Assembly (NCBI RefSeq): GCF_004123675.1
Contig: NZ_CP035417.1
Span: forward strand, 2,781,501-2,845,500
Direction of reading: 5' to 3'
Source: Leisingera sp. NJS204
GTDB lineage: Bacteria; Pseudomonadota; Alphaproteobacteria; Rhodobacterales; Rhodobacteraceae
Length of the DNA stretch: 64,000 nt
Shown here: positions 1 through 8,427 of the stretch, in pieces
Layout of the letters: the number at the start of each line of letters is the position of its first letter
How positions within the stretch are numbered: position 1 is the stretch's first letter
The notes under the pieces: model-generated
Told to the model about the DNA's origin: nothing
Seen by the model: the letters and a program-made list of their open reading frames with translations, nothing else
Databases searched by the model: none
Made by a program: the position numbers and the translations under genes

Positions 1-717
1 ACCAAGGAGTTCCGGCTGTATTTGAAACGGTTGCTGCTGATGCCCGTTCAGGCACTGGAGCGGCGGCTGGCGGAGCGGCGCATCCGCAATGGCGGGTTTC
101 CCTATCATCTGGCGCTCTTGCAGCTGGAGCATGACAGCTCGTTTCAGATGCATTCGCCATTCTCCAGCATGGGCGAGTTTCTGGAGGAGGTGATCCGCGG
201 CTTTGCCGAAGGCGCCCCGCGCCACCATCATCTGGTGATCAAGGCGCATCCGCTTGAGGACGGCCGTGCCCAAGTGCGCCGCACGCTGCGCCGGCTGGCG
301 CACGAGCACAGCATCGAAGACCGGGTGCATTATGTGCGCGGCGGCAAGCTGGCGCAACTGCTGAACGAAGCACGCACCGCGGTGACCGTCAATTCCACTG
401 CCGGCCAGCAGGTGCTGTGGCGCGGCATTCCGTTGCGGGTGTTTGGGCGCGCGGTTTACGGCAAGCCGGAGTTTGTATCCGAGCAGCCCCTGCCGGAGTT
501 TTTTGCCGCTGCCTGCCGCCCGGACAGCCGCGCTTACAAGGATTACCGGCGGTTCCTGCTGGAAACCTCGCAGGTGCCCGGCGGCTACTACTCCCGCGAG
601 GGGCGGCGCCAGCTGCTGCGCCAAGTGGCGGACATGATGCTGGCGGACGAAGACCCCTATGACGCGCTGCGCCTGGGCACAGCGGCACCGCGGCAACAGT
701 TGCGTCTGGTGACCTGA
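1..717 (+). CDS. kpsS: KpsS-like capsular polysaccharide biosynthesis protein, 3' part
   Basis: The reading frame is open from the first base, so the N-terminus lies outside the window and 238 C-terminal residues are visible. The visible part matches the capsule-synthesis family (KpsS/LipB), a cytoplasmic Kdo transferase that builds the poly-Kdo linker on phosphatidylglycerol for group 2-type capsules. Recognisable stretches are KAHPLEDG, the later NSTAGQQVLWRGIPLRVFG block, which resembles the nucleotide-sugar binding end of the family, and a C-terminal region ending in LVT. A KpsD-like exporter and kpsC follow on the same strand, which supports the assignment to a capsule locus continuing to the left. 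Confidence 0.85.
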   Translation, partial: TKEFRLYLKRLLLMPVQALERRLAERRIRNGGFPYHLALLQLEHDSSFQMHSPFSSMGEFLEEVIRGFAEGAPRHHHLVIKAHPLEDGRAQVRRTLRRLAHEHSIEDRVHYVRGGKLAQLLNEARTAVTVNSTAGQQVLWRGIPLRVFGRAVYGKPEFVSEQPLPEFFAAACRPDSRAYKDYRRFLLETSQVPGGYYSREGRRQLLRQVADMMLADEDPYDALRLGTAAPRQQLRLVT

Positions 718-812
718 CTCAGCTGCGCCCAAAGACTGGATTTTTCCCTGCTGGCAGGTTAGGTTGCCCCTAAAACTTGAGGCAAACAATAATTGGTCGA
801 GGAGACCGAGCA

Positions 813-1946
813 GTGAAATCCGTTCCCCTTCGCTGGGCGCGTCCAGTGGCGATGCTCGCAGCATTGACCCTTGCGGCCTCATGCGGCCTGCCCAAGGTCG
901 GCCCCAACAAGCGCCAGATCTTTGCCGGTTCCGTGCAGCGGGAAGGCGATGCCTTCATCGTCTCCGTCAACGACCGCGTCGCCCGTGCCACCGCCGTGGT
1001 GCCGGCCCTTGGCTTTTCGTCAGGCTTTACGTCTGCCGGCCGGCTGACCTCGGACACCATCCGTCCCGGCGATGTGCTGGGCCTGACGGTCTGGGAAAAC
1101 GTGGATGACGGGCTGCTGGCCGCCGAGGCGACCAATTCCACCGTGCTGGAAGAGGTGCAGGTCGACAGCGCAGGCTATATCTTCGTGCCCTACGCGGGCC
1201 GCCTGCGCGCCTCCGGCAACACACCGGACCAGCTGCGCGAGACCATCACCAAAAAGCTTGAAGACCAGACCCCCGACCCGCAGGTGCAGGTGCGCCGTCT
1301 GGCCGGTGACGGTGCCACCGTTAGCCTGACAGGCGCCGTGGGCGGCCAGGGCGTCTATCCGATCGAACGCCCGACCCGCACCCTGTCGTCGATGCTGGCC
1401 CAGGCCGGCGGTGTGACGATCCAGCCGGAAATTGCCCAGGTCACCGTGATTCGCGGCCAGGAAAAGGGCAAGATCTGGTTCCAGGACCTGTTCGACCATC
1501 CGGAGCTGGATGTAGCCCTGCGCGGCGGCGACCGTATTCTGGTTGAGGAAGACACCCGCTCCTTCACCGCCTTGGGGGCGACCTCGGCCCAGGCGCGGGT
1601 GCCATTTGAAAGCCAGGACCTGTCAGCGCTGGAAGCGATTGCCCAGGTTGGCGGGCTGATTTCCACCGCCTCTGATCCGACTGGCGTCTTTGTGCTGCGC
1701 AATGAGCCGGCCGAGATTGCCAACCAGGTGCTGGGCCGCGATGATCTGATCGGGGCGCAGCGTTTGGTCTATGTGTTGAACCTGACTCAGCCGAACGGAT
1801 TGTTTGTCGCCCGGGATTTCGTGATCCGCGACGATGACACCCTGTATGTGACTGAGGCGCCGTATACCCAGTGGACCAAGACCATTTCGCTGCTGGTGAC
1901 ACCAGTGGGGTCGCTGTCAAGCGTTTCCAGCGCCGTTGGCGGTTAA
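813..1946 (+). CDS. KpsD/Wza-like polysaccharide export outer-membrane lipoprotein
   Basis: The protein is a 377-residue polysaccharide export protein. I chose the GTG at 813 because GGAG lies 8 bases upstream at 801-804 and the N-terminus then reads as a clean lipoprotein signal, with LAASC placing the lipidated cysteine at residue 24. A Poly_export domain begins near residue 80 (IRPGDVLGLTVWEN) and an SLBB-type segment lies around 170-200 (VSLTGAVGGQGVYPI). The family forms the periplasmic/outer-membrane channel for capsule polymer. It sits between kpsS and kpsC, as expected for an ABC-transporter-dependent capsule cluster. An in-frame start 36 bases upstream is possible but would add a charged extension before the signal. 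Confidence 0.88.
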   Translation: MKSVPLRWARPVAMLAALTLAASCGLPKVGPNKRQIFAGSVQREGDAFIVSVNDRVARATAVVPALGFSSGFTSAGRLTSDTIRPGDVLGLTVWENVDDGLLAAEATNSTVLEEVQVDSAGYIFVPYAGRLRASGNTPDQLRETITKKLEDQTPDPQVQVRRLAGDGATVSLTGAVGGQGVYPIERPTRTLSSMLAQAGGVTIQPEIAQVTVIRGQEKGKIWFQDLFDHPELDVALRGGDRILVEEDTRSFTALGATSAQARVPFESQDLSALEAIAQVGGLISTASDPTGVFVLRNEPAEIANQVLGRDDLIGAQRLVYVLNLTQPNGLFVARDFVIRDDDTLYVTEAPYTQWTKTISLLVTPVGSLSSVSSAVGG

Positions 1947-1952
1947 ACCGCC

Positions 1953-3965
1953 GTGCGTCAAAGCGCTGGCCAGCACAAAGCCGGGAGCACTGCGTCCCGG
2001 CTTTTTGTTTACAATGGCGGTTTTCTGACCCAGCGCCGGGTGCGGCGGATCCTGCAGCTTTGCGGCTACCACATCCGGCTGGGACTGCCGCAGGCCGAAG
2101 ATCTGGTTGGCATCTGGGGCGCCTCGCCCACAGCGCACCGGGGCCTTGCAGTCGCCGAACAGCGCGGCTGCGGTCTGCTGCGGGTCGAGGATGCCTTTCT
2201 GCGCTCGCTTCACCCCGGCCGGGCCGGCGAGCCGCCCATGGGGCTGCTGCTGGACCACTCGGGCATGCATTTCGATGCGGCGCAGCCGTCAGAACTGGAA
2301 CAGCTGCTGGCCAGCCATCCGCTGGATGATGCCGATCTGATGCGCCGGGCACGTGATGCGATTGCCCGGCTCAAGAACGCGCATCTCAGCAAATATAACG
2401 CCTTTGATCCTGCGGCGGCGGCGCCGGATCCGGGCTATGTGCTGGTTGCGGACCAGGCACGCGACGATGCCTCAGTCACTGCATCGCGCGGCGACCGGGC
2501 GCGGTTTCTGGAAATGCTCGCCTTTGCCCAGGAGGAGCACCCCGGCGCGCGGGTGCTGATCAAGACGCATCCAGAGACGCTGCGCGGCTACCGGGCGGGG
2601 TATTATGAGGCCGCAGATGCAAGCGCGCGGGTGGAACTGTTCACGGGCAGCGTGTCGCCCTGGGCGCTGCTTGAGGGGGCCGTGGGCGTCTATACTGTCT
2701 CTTCGCAACTGGGGTTCGAAGCGATCCTGGCAGGCCACAAGCCACGGGTCTTCGGCCAGCCGTTTTACGCGGGCTGGGGGCTGAGCATTGACGATGCCCC
2801 GCCCGCCCGCAGACAGCGGCGGCTGACGCGGGCACAGCTGTTCGCAGCAGCGATGATCCTTTATCCGAAGTGGTACGATCCCTTCCGGGACGAGTTGTGC
2901 GGGCTGGAGACAGTCCTGGATAACCTGGAGGCACGGGTGCGGGCCTGGCGGGACGACCATCCCGGCTGGGCCGCTTCCGGTATGCGGATGTGGAAGCGCA
3001 AGCCGCTGCAGAAATTCTTTGGCGCCGAGACGCGGGTGCTGTTCACCGAAGATCCGGCCAAGGCACAAGCCAGCGGACGCAAGCGGTTGGTCTGGGCCGG
3101 CAAGGCGAACGCGGCGCATGACGGTGCGGTCCGGGTAGAGGACGGCTTTCTGCGGTCCCGCGGGCTGGGGGCGGAACTGGTGCCGCCCCTGTCGCTGGTG
3201 GCTGACCGCCAGGGGATCTACTATGACCCGCGCCAGCCCTCGGATCTGGACACGCTGATTGCCCGCAGGGTTGAGATGACCCAGGCCGAGGAGTTGCGGG
3301 CCGAGCATCTGGTGCGGTCTCTGATCCAGCACGGGGTGTCGAAATACAATCTTGGCGGCATCGCCCCTGCCCTGCCCGAGGGCCGCCGTATCCTGGTGCC
3401 GGGCCAGGTGGAGGATGACGCCTCAATCCAGTGCGGAGCGGGAGCCGTGAAGACTAACCTGGATCTGCTGCGCGCGGTGCGGCAGGCCAACCCGGACGCG
3501 GTGATTGTCTACAAGCCGCATCCGGACGTGGAGACGGGCCTGCGCAAAGGCCGGGTTTCAGCAGAGGGGCTGGCGGATGCGGTTGCGTCCCACGCGGACC
3601 CCATGGCCCTGCTGGCTGACGTGCAGGAGGTCTGGACGATGACCTCCCTTCTGGGGTTCGAAGCGCTGCTGCGCGGGGTGCCGGTGACAACGCTGGGAAC
3701 ACCGTTTTATGCAGGCTGGGGCCTGACGGCCGATCTGGCTCCGGCGCCGCCGTGGCGGCAAGCCCGTGTCACGCTACTGGGCCTCGCCCATGCGGCGCTG
3801 ATCGACTACCCGCGCTACTTCGACCCGGTGACCGCCCAGCCCTGTCCGGTGGAGGTTGCAGTGATGCGCCTGCGCCAAGGCCATCTGCCGCATCCGGGGC
3901 TAAGCAACCGGCTGCTGTCCAAGCTGCAGGGGCTGTTTGCCACCTACGCCCATCTCTGGCGTTGA
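1953..3965 (+). CDS. kpsC: KpsC, capsule Kdo-linker glycosyltransferase
   Basis: This 670-residue protein is two related halves, as in KpsC, the dual-domain beta-Kdo transferase that extends the lipid linker of group 2 capsules. The duplication is visible: RVEDAFLRS near residue 75 recurs as RVEDGFLRS near residue 395, and PFYAGWGLS near residue 270 recurs as PFYAGWGLT near residue 590, each followed by an R-x-T/R and YP-[KR]-[WY]-[YF]-DP segment. The family usually begins close to the LFVYNGGFL segment, so the true start is uncertain: the GTG at 1953 lacks a good ribosome site and lies before a terminator-like hairpin (1977-2010) that would sit inside the 5' coding region. It is the last capsule gene in the window. 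Confidence 0.88.
   Translation: MRQSAGQHKAGSTASRLFVYNGGFLTQRRVRRILQLCGYHIRLGLPQAEDLVGIWGASPTAHRGLAVAEQRGCGLLRVEDAFLRSLHPGRAGEPPMGLLLDHSGMHFDAAQPSELEQLLASHPLDDADLMRRARDAIARLKNAHLSKYNAFDPAAAAPDPGYVLVADQARDDASVTASRGDRARFLEMLAFAQEEHPGARVLIKTHPETLRGYRAGYYEAADASARVELFTGSVSPWALLEGAVGVYTVSSQLGFEAILAGHKPRVFGQPFYAGWGLSIDDAPPARRQRRLTRAQLFAAAMILYPKWYDPFRDELCGLETVLDNLEARVRAWRDDHPGWAASGMRMWKRKPLQKFFGAETRVLFTEDPAKAQASGRKRLVWAGKANAAHDGAVRVEDGFLRSRGLGAELVPPLSLVADRQGIYYDPRQPSDLDTLIARRVEMTQAEELRAEHLVRSLIQHGVSKYNLGGIAPALPEGRRILVPGQVEDDASIQCGAGAVKTNLDLLRAVRQANPDAVIVYKPHPDVETGLRKGRVSAEGLADAVASHADPMALLADVQEVWTMTSLLGFEALLRGVPVTTLGTPFYAGWGLTADLAPAPPWRQARVTLLGLAHAALIDYPRYFDPVTAQPCPVEVAVMRLRQGHLPHPGLSNRLLSKLQGLFATYAHLWR
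1977..2010 (+). terminator. Terminator-like hairpin between the KpsD-like gene and kpsC
   Basis: A perfect 10-bp stem (arm 1 at 1977-1986, arm 2 at 1995-2004) encloses an 8-base loop and is followed by TTTTTGTTT. It lies 30 bases after the stop of the KpsD-like gene and overlaps the annotated start region of kpsC, so it may terminate the upstream message or attenuate kpsC. Confidence 0.7.
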
Positions 3966-4040
3966 ACGGCGGCCAGTTGATCGGGAGCCCTCCCGCACCC
4001 GCAGGACATCCTGGCTGACGCCAGCCCGCCCTTGGCGGCC

Positions 4041-4105
4041 TTGGGCGTGGCCCGGCGCGCAGCGCCGGGCCACGCCCAACGGGAGCGGAGCATGAAACAT
4101 GCTCC
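4041..4105. repeat. Extragenic palindrome with two hairpins
   Basis: A perfect inverted repeat with 18-base arms (4041-4058 and 4062-4079) and a 3-base loop starts with TTGGGC and ends with GCCCAA. A second hairpin of 8 bp with an AAA loop follows at 4087-4105. It sits between the convergent kpsC and ribD genes. The same architecture (TTGGGC start, 18-base arms, 3-base loop) recurs at 56580-56618 with a different arm sequence, which points to a repeat family kept by its folding rather than a simple terminator. There is no T-tract. Confidence 0.75.
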
Positions 4106-4146
4106 AGTGACGGGCGGGAGAGCCGGTTCTGCACGGCATAGGATGG

Positions 4147-5244
4147 TCAGCGCAGCGCGCGGGTCCAGCGGTGCAGGATGTCTTTGCCGAGGGGACGGGT
4201 TTCAACCAGCTCAAACCGCGGCGCTTCCTCCAGCCGGCCGATGCCGAGCGCACCGATCGACGGCAGACCCTCGGCACCAATCCCCAGACCAGCAGTGAAG
4301 CCGATCAGCTCATCCACCAGATCAAACGCCAGCAGCGAGGCTGCCAGCGCGCTGCCGCCTTCGCAGAACACCCGCGTCAGCCCCGCCTGCCCCAGCTGCT
4401 GCAGCACATCCGCCGCGTCCAGCTGTACTCCGTGCGACGCACAGGGGATCAGATTGGCACCCAGCCCTTCCCAGGCCTGAATGCGCTCATGATCAGCGCC
4501 GTGGCCATGGCAGAGCCAGACCGGCACGTCTTTGGCTGTGCGGGCCAGCTGACCCATCAGCGGCAAGTCCAGATGGCGCGAGATCACCACTCGCACAGGC
4601 TGGTGCTCCACCCCCAGATCGCGCACGGTCAGCGAGGGATCATCAGCCCGCGCAGTCCCGCCGCCCACCATCACCGCATCATGGCGCGCGCGCATCGCGT
4701 GCACGGCGCGGCGGGCCTCCGGTCCTGTGATCCATTTGCTTTGGCCCGATCCGGTTGCAATGCGCCCGTCGAAACTGGCGGCCAGCTTCAGGGTCACCAG
4801 CGGGCGGCCCTGCTCAGTCTTCAGAAAGAAACCAGCATGATCCCGCGCTGCCTGTGCCCCCCATATTCCGGTGGCCACCTCAATGCCCGCATTGCGCAGC
4901 ATCTGAAATCCATGCCCTGACACCCGCGGATCGCTGTCCTCGATCGCGGCGACAACCCGCGCCACACCGGCGTCAATCAGCGCCTGCGCGCAAGGCGGCG
5001 TTTCGCCGTGATGGGCGCAAGGTTCCAGCGTCACATAAGCCGTGGCGCCGCGCGCCGCCCCGCCGGCCTGCGCCAGCGCTTCGGTTTCTGCATGAGGGCG
5101 GCCGCCCGGCCTGGTCCAGCCGCGGCCCAAAACGCGGCCGCCCTGCACGATAACACAGCCCACTGCCGGGTTAGGCCAGCAGTTGCCCTGCCCGCGCCGA
5201 CCCAGGGACAGCGCCAGCGCCATGAAACGGTGATCAGCGTCCAT
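4147..5244 (-). CDS. ribD: Bifunctional riboflavin biosynthesis deaminase/reductase RibD
   Basis: RibD carries out the second and third steps of riboflavin synthesis: deamination of the pyrimidine from GTP and then reduction of its ribosyl group. The 365-residue length is typical. The N-terminal cytidine-deaminase-like domain shows the zinc ligands H51 (with E53, HAETEAL), C76 (EPCAHHGE) and C85 (PPC). The C-terminal reductase domain begins near residue 145 (RPLVTLKLAASFDGRIATG). Its ATG overlaps the TAA of nrdR by one base (TAATG), so the two genes are translationally coupled, the usual arrangement in alphaproteobacteria. The other rib genes are not in the window. Confidence 0.96.
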   Translation of the reverse strand: MDADHRFMALALSLGRRGQGNCWPNPAVGCVIVQGGRVLGRGWTRPGGRPHAETEALAQAGGAARGATAYVTLEPCAHHGETPPCAQALIDAGVARVVAAIEDSDPRVSGHGFQMLRNAGIEVATGIWGAQAARDHAGFFLKTEQGRPLVTLKLAASFDGRIATGSGQSKWITGPEARRAVHAMRARHDAVMVGGGTARADDPSLTVRDLGVEHQPVRVVISRHLDLPLMGQLARTAKDVPVWLCHGHGADHERIQAWEGLGANLIPCASHGVQLDAADVLQQLGQAGLTRVFCEGGSALAASLLAFDLVDELIGFTAGLGIGAEGLPSIGALGIGRLEEAPRFELVETRPLGKDILHRWTRALR

Positions 5245-5711
5245 TATTCTTCCGGTGCAACTGGCGGGCGCAGCTCGTGAACAAAATCCTCGAAATCATC
5301 CGCCGCCTGGAAATTTTTGTAAACGCTGGCAAAGCGCACGTAAGCCACGGTGTCGATCCGGGCCAGCGCCTCCATCACGATTTCGCCGATTTTCTTCGAC
5401 CCGATATCAGTCTCGCCCATGCTTTCCAGCCGCCGCACGATACCGGAGATCATCTGATCAATGCGCTCGGGTTCTATCGGGCGTTTCTGCATCGAAATGC
5501 GGATCGAGCGTTCCAGCTTGTCGCGGTCGAAATCCTCGCGCTTGCCGCTGGTTTTGATCACCACAAGATCGCGCAGCTGCACCCGTTCGTAGGTGGTGAA
5601 ACGGCCGCCGCAGGCCGGGCAGAACCGGCGCCGCCGGATCGAAACATGATCTTCGGCGGGGCGTGAATCCTTGACCTGAGTGTCGATATTTCCGCAAAAT
5701 GGGCAGCGCAT
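5244..5711 (-). CDS. nrdR: Transcriptional repressor NrdR
   Basis: NrdR is the ATP/dATP-sensing repressor of ribonucleotide reductase genes. The 155-residue protein has the N-terminal zinc ribbon with C3, C6, C31 and C34, then an ATP-cone from about residue 49 ([20 protein letters not shown]). Length and motif order match the family throughout. It is the first gene of the nrdR-ribD unit, coupled to ribD through TAATG. A single consensus DnaA box lies about 55 bases upstream. I did not see a convincing pair of NrdR boxes in front of it. Confidence 0.96.
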   Translation of the reverse strand: MRCPFCGNIDTQVKDSRPAEDHVSIRRRRFCPACGGRFTTYERVQLRDLVVIKTSGKREDFDRDKLERSIRISMQKRPIEPERIDQMISGIVRRLESMGETDIGSKKIGEIVMEALARIDTVAYVRFASVYKNFQAADDFEDFVHELRPPVAPEE

Positions 5712-5764
5712 CCGCCTGCTCCCTCAATCCTGTCAGCCTATTGTTTGTGCCGGTGTTTGCCCGG

Positions 5765-5773
5765 TTATCCACA
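5765..5773 (+). promoter_or_regulatory. Single DnaA-box consensus upstream of nrdR
   Basis: The 9-mer TTATCCACA matches the DnaA box exactly and lies in the short gap between nrdR and the YjbQ-family gene. A single box can occur by chance in 64 kb, but placement in front of a regulator of nucleotide reduction is suggestive. Confidence 0.3.
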
Positions 5774-5833
5774 ACTATAGGCTACCCTCCAGAATTTGGG
5801 TAGTGGTGATTTATGGCCGCTAGATAAAGAGGT

Positions 5834-6250
5834 TCAGGCCAGATGCGCGGCCACATGCCGCTGGTGCGGACGATCGCGGTGTTCAAACAGGTAGATCCCC
5901 TGCCAGGTGCCCAGCACCAGTACTCCGCGGCTGACAGGGACCGGCAGGCTGACTGGCATCATCGCCGCTTTGATATGGGCGGGCATGTCGTCCGGCCCCT
6001 CATAGGTGTGGCGCAGATAGGCCATTGCGGGATCGGAGGAAGGCGGCACCAGGCGCGAAAAGAAGGCCCTAAGGTCGGTCTGCACCTCGGGGTCGGCATT
6101 TTCCTGGATCAGCAGCGAGCAGGAGGTATGGCGGACAAACAGGGTCAGCAGCCCATTCTGCAGGCCGGACCCGGAAACCCAGGCCTGCACGTCACGGGTG
6201 AACTCATAAAGGCCCTGCCCGCGCGTCGGAATGGTGAACTCATGCATCAT
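5834..6250 (-). CDS. YjbQ (UPF0047) family protein
   Basis: This is a small, widely conserved enzyme family annotated as secondary thiamine-phosphate synthase from weak activity of some members; the physiological role is not settled. The fold-specific signatures are visible: LFVRHTSCSLLIQENADP with the conserved His/Ser/Asn, and the C-terminal VLGTWQGIYLFEHR. I used the ATG at 6250, giving 138 residues; the next codon is also ATG, and an in-frame GTG at 6271 would add seven residues but has no ribosome site. The gene stands alone, followed on the same strand by unrelated neighbours. Confidence 0.88.
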   Translation of the reverse strand: MMHEFTIPTRGQGLYEFTRDVQAWVSGSGLQNGLLTLFVRHTSCSLLIQENADPEVQTDLRAFFSRLVPPSSDPAMAYLRHTYEGPDDMPAHIKAAMMPVSLPVPVSRGVLVLGTWQGIYLFEHRDRPHQRHVAAHLA

Positions 6251-6310
6251 GCAGATCTTTTGGCTGAACACAGCCCGGCCGGCAACAGTGTCAGCCGGTG
6301 AAGCTGGAAA

Positions 6311-6736
6311 TCAAGGCAACCAGCGGTCCCGCCCGGGCAGCCGGTCATAACAATAGGTTTGCGCAGCCGACACATGCAGATTGTCACCTGCCTCGCGCAC
6401 ATTCAGCGACAGGCTGGAGGACCGGTCAGGAACACCAGGCGGCAGGCCAAAGGCAAATTGCACCGCTTTGCGCCCCGGCCGGTTGACCGAAGGCCCGACC
6501 CCGCGCCAGACATAAATCCGCTGGCTCACCGGCGCCCGCAGCTGGCGGATCGCAAAATCACCGATACCGCACCAATAATCCTGCGCGCCGGTCCCGACCC
6601 GGGCCACCACTTCCCAGACGCCTTCGGACACTGGCAGCACCTCGTGGCGGTTAATCGCCCGCCAGGCAGCGCTTGCTTCAGGCAATAGGAGAAGCGCCCC
6701 GGTCAGACCGGCAATGGCTGCAATGCGTATGGTCAT
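6311..6736 (-). CDS. Small secreted protein of unknown function, paralog 1 of 3
   Basis: This 141-residue protein begins with a signal peptide (hydrophobic stretch 5-20, cleavage likely after SASA at about 24). The mature part shares a pattern with the products at 6785-7186 and 7623-8024: an EVV motif, then an aromatic-WC segment (DYWCGIGDFA), an arginine and LxA, an aromatic-V-x-RG motif (IYVWRGVGPS), R-x-AVQF, and a second cysteine in a YC motif (QTYCYDRLPG). The two invariant cysteines suggest one disulfide in the periplasm. AAGGAG precedes the ATG. It lies 48 bases downstream of the second copy and is probably co-transcribed with it. I do not recognise the family. Confidence 0.8.
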   Translation of the reverse strand: MTIRIAAIAGLTGALLLLPEASAAWRAINRHEVLPVSEGVWEVVARVGTGAQDYWCGIGDFAIRQLRAPVSQRIYVWRGVGPSVNRPGRKAVQFAFGLPPGVPDRSSSLSLNVREAGDNLHVSAAQTYCYDRLPGRDRWLP

Positions 6737-6784
6737 CTAGTTCTCCTTGTTTCAAGTGCCGCCAGGTATCAGGCAGGCCCTAGC

Positions 6785-7186
6785 TCAGGGTCGCCCCGGC
6801 AGCCTGTCGCAATAACCAAAAGCCCGCTGCACACTCATGCTTTGGCCTGCCCTCAGGCTATTGATATTGCCACGGCTTGCCGCCGGCGCCAAACCCGCAT
6901 TCAGGGTGAACTGAACCGCTGATACGCGGTTTGTTGTCTCGCTTGCCCCCAACCCGCGGGTGATAAACAGATCCGCCTTCCACGGCGCTCCTAGGTTCCG
7001 CTGAGCATGATCAGCTGCAGCACACCAGAAGAATGCACCGGCTGAGATTTTCGGCACTACCTCAAAGACATCCTGCGATACTGCATTGATATGCGCCGCC
7101 CTGCGGTCATTCCAGGCCGCGGCCGGCTCTGGCTGTAAAAACGGCAGAGCAGTGGCGAGAGACAGGACAGATATCCAGATTTTCAT
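6785..7186 (-). CDS. Small secreted protein of unknown function, paralog 2 of 3
   Basis: The 133-residue product has a signal peptide with cleavage likely near AAA-W at residue 24. It carries the same landmarks as its neighbours: FEVV, FFWCAAADHA, the LGA-x-W segment, LFITRGLGAS, SAVQFTL, then RAGQSMSVQRAFGYC and a final LPGRP. The spacing between the WC and YC cysteines is close to that in the other copies, so the three are tandem paralogs that have diverged widely in sequence. The long upstream gap (7187-7622) may hold its promoter. No enzymatic residues stand out; an extracytoplasmic binding or inhibitor role is only a guess. Confidence 0.8.
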   Translation of the reverse strand: MKIWISVLSLATALPFLQPEPAAAWNDRRAAHINAVSQDVFEVVPKISAGAFFWCAAADHAQRNLGAPWKADLFITRGLGASETTNRVSAVQFTLNAGLAPAASRGNINSLRAGQSMSVQRAFGYCDRLPGRP

Positions 7187-7622
7187 GTCGGACCCCTTTC
7201 AGTTTTGGTGCGCCGCCCGGCAACCAGGCAGATACCGAGAAGTGTAAGGAGAATTGAAACACAAACGACTCACACTGCTGTGCGGTCGCTATTGCAAGTC
7301 ACGCCCTGGCTCCTTCACACCGTTCTCAAGGCCATCTGCATTTGAGAAAACTCCGCTTTGTCAGCTCCCTAGCCGCAGCACGGCAGGGACAAGCAAGAGC
7401 TACGATTGTAGCTGGAACGTTACTCCGACGTAAACGCAGCCGGGGCTCTCTCCGGGCAGCAGCTCACGCTAGATGACACTGTGTTGCGAAGCATGTTGCA
7501 GAAGAACTGGCCTCCCATTGCTACAAGCGGATTGCGCAGCTACTGGAGCGACCGGCACCAGAACACCGCCAATTGCCACCATACAACATCACATCCGCGC
7601 GAGTTCAGATGCTTCGGATCCA
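7187..7622. other. Gene-free stretch between paralogs 2 and 3
   Basis: About 435 bases without a convincing coding frame. Base composition is more AT-rich than the neighbouring genes. I looked for a decayed fourth copy of the secreted-protein family and did not find the WC or YC motifs. It presumably contains the promoter for the two-gene unit reading left from 7186. Confidence 0.5.
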
Positions 7623-8024
7623 CTACAACGCCGGTTCATTCACGCAATAGCCATATCCCTGCTGCACTGACATGCTTTCCCCGGGGCGAAAACCCAGCGA
7701 CAGCCAGCCTGTCTTGGGTTCGACACCGCTGCGCTTCGGGTAGAGCGTGAACTGCACCGAGGACCGGCGCCCGGTGGTGACGCTGACATCCCGGCCCCGC
7801 ACCACGTAAAACCGGTCCATCCAACCAGCGCCCAGCTCGCGGCGGGCGTATTCGGCAGCTGCGCACCAGTAATCCCAGGTGCCGCCCGATCCGCGCGGCA
7901 CCACCTCATAGACCGTGTCATTGACCGGCAGCACCCGCACACCGCGGTTGGTTAAGAAGGCATCCGCAGCTGCGGGGATGGAAGAAAGACAAGCCAGGCC
8001 TGCTGCGCAAAGGAGGTTTTTCAT
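7623..8024 (-). CDS. Small secreted protein of unknown function, paralog 3 of 3
   Basis: The open frame extends further upstream, but the ATG at 8024 is chosen because the protein then starts with a signal peptide (KNLLCAAGLACLSSIPAAA) and AGGGA lies 9-10 bases before it. The 133-residue product again shows YEVVPRG, DYWCAAAEYARRELGA, YVVRGRDVS, SSVQFTL, then RPGESMSVQQGYGYC. It is the copy closest to an apparent consensus of the three. It stands apart from the other two by a 435-base gap, so it is probably a separate transcript. Function unknown. Confidence 0.8.
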   Translation of the reverse strand: MKNLLCAAGLACLSSIPAAADAFLTNRGVRVLPVNDTVYEVVPRGSGGTWDYWCAAAEYARRELGAGWMDRFYVVRGRDVSVTTGRRSSVQFTLYPKRSGVEPKTGWLSLGFRPGESMSVQQGYGYCVNEPAL

Positions 8025-8130
8025 TCGGAAATATCCCTGTGTTCGCTTCAACATAGGGATGTGCCGCAGCGGCTCCAATAGACCGGCAGCACCTTTGTAA
8101 CGACCTCTCGCAGATGTGTGAACGCCCGGC

Positions 8131-8427
8131 TTAGGCGCGGGGCGGGAATGGAATGATCTCTGCACTGTCCCGCTGATGGCTCAGCACGCCTTCAAGAATG
8201 GCAAGCGCTGCAGCATTCGGCACGGTGCCAGTGTCAGGGTGGAACTTTTCGCGCGCCTGCCGGCGCAGCATATCCTTGGTCCCGGCTCCATCCATTTGCT
8301 TAAGCGCATCCCCCTGATCCGCCAAAACCTCGACCATGAACTGGTTGGCAGTCACCAGATCATTCAACGATTGAAGCTTTGCAGTCAGCGCCAGCAGTGC
8401 CGTGTTCATATTGGTATGTGCAGACAT
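8131..8427 (-). CDS. Hypothetical 98-residue protein
   Basis: The ATG at 8427 has a strong ribosome site (GGGGGGAAG, 4 bases spacing), so I prefer it to the longer upstream frame. The product is predicted soluble and mostly helical, with Ala/Leu-rich N-terminus (TALLALTAKLQSLNDLV) and a C-terminal tail ending in IIPFPPRA. No known domain was recognised. It lies on the same strand as the DCC/DUF4166 pair upstream, 85 bases after that pair, and the second gene's stop is followed by a run of AT-rich sequence, so it is probably transcribed alone. Confidence 0.65.
   Translation of the reverse strand: MSAHTNMNTALLALTAKLQSLNDLVTANQFMVEVLADQGDALKQMDGAGTKDMLRRQAREKFHPDTGTVPNAAALAILEGVLSHQRDSAEIIPFPPRA

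Noticed and set aside
7187-7622. Decayed fourth copy of the secreted family
   Set aside because: The characteristic WC and YC motifs are absent in all frames.
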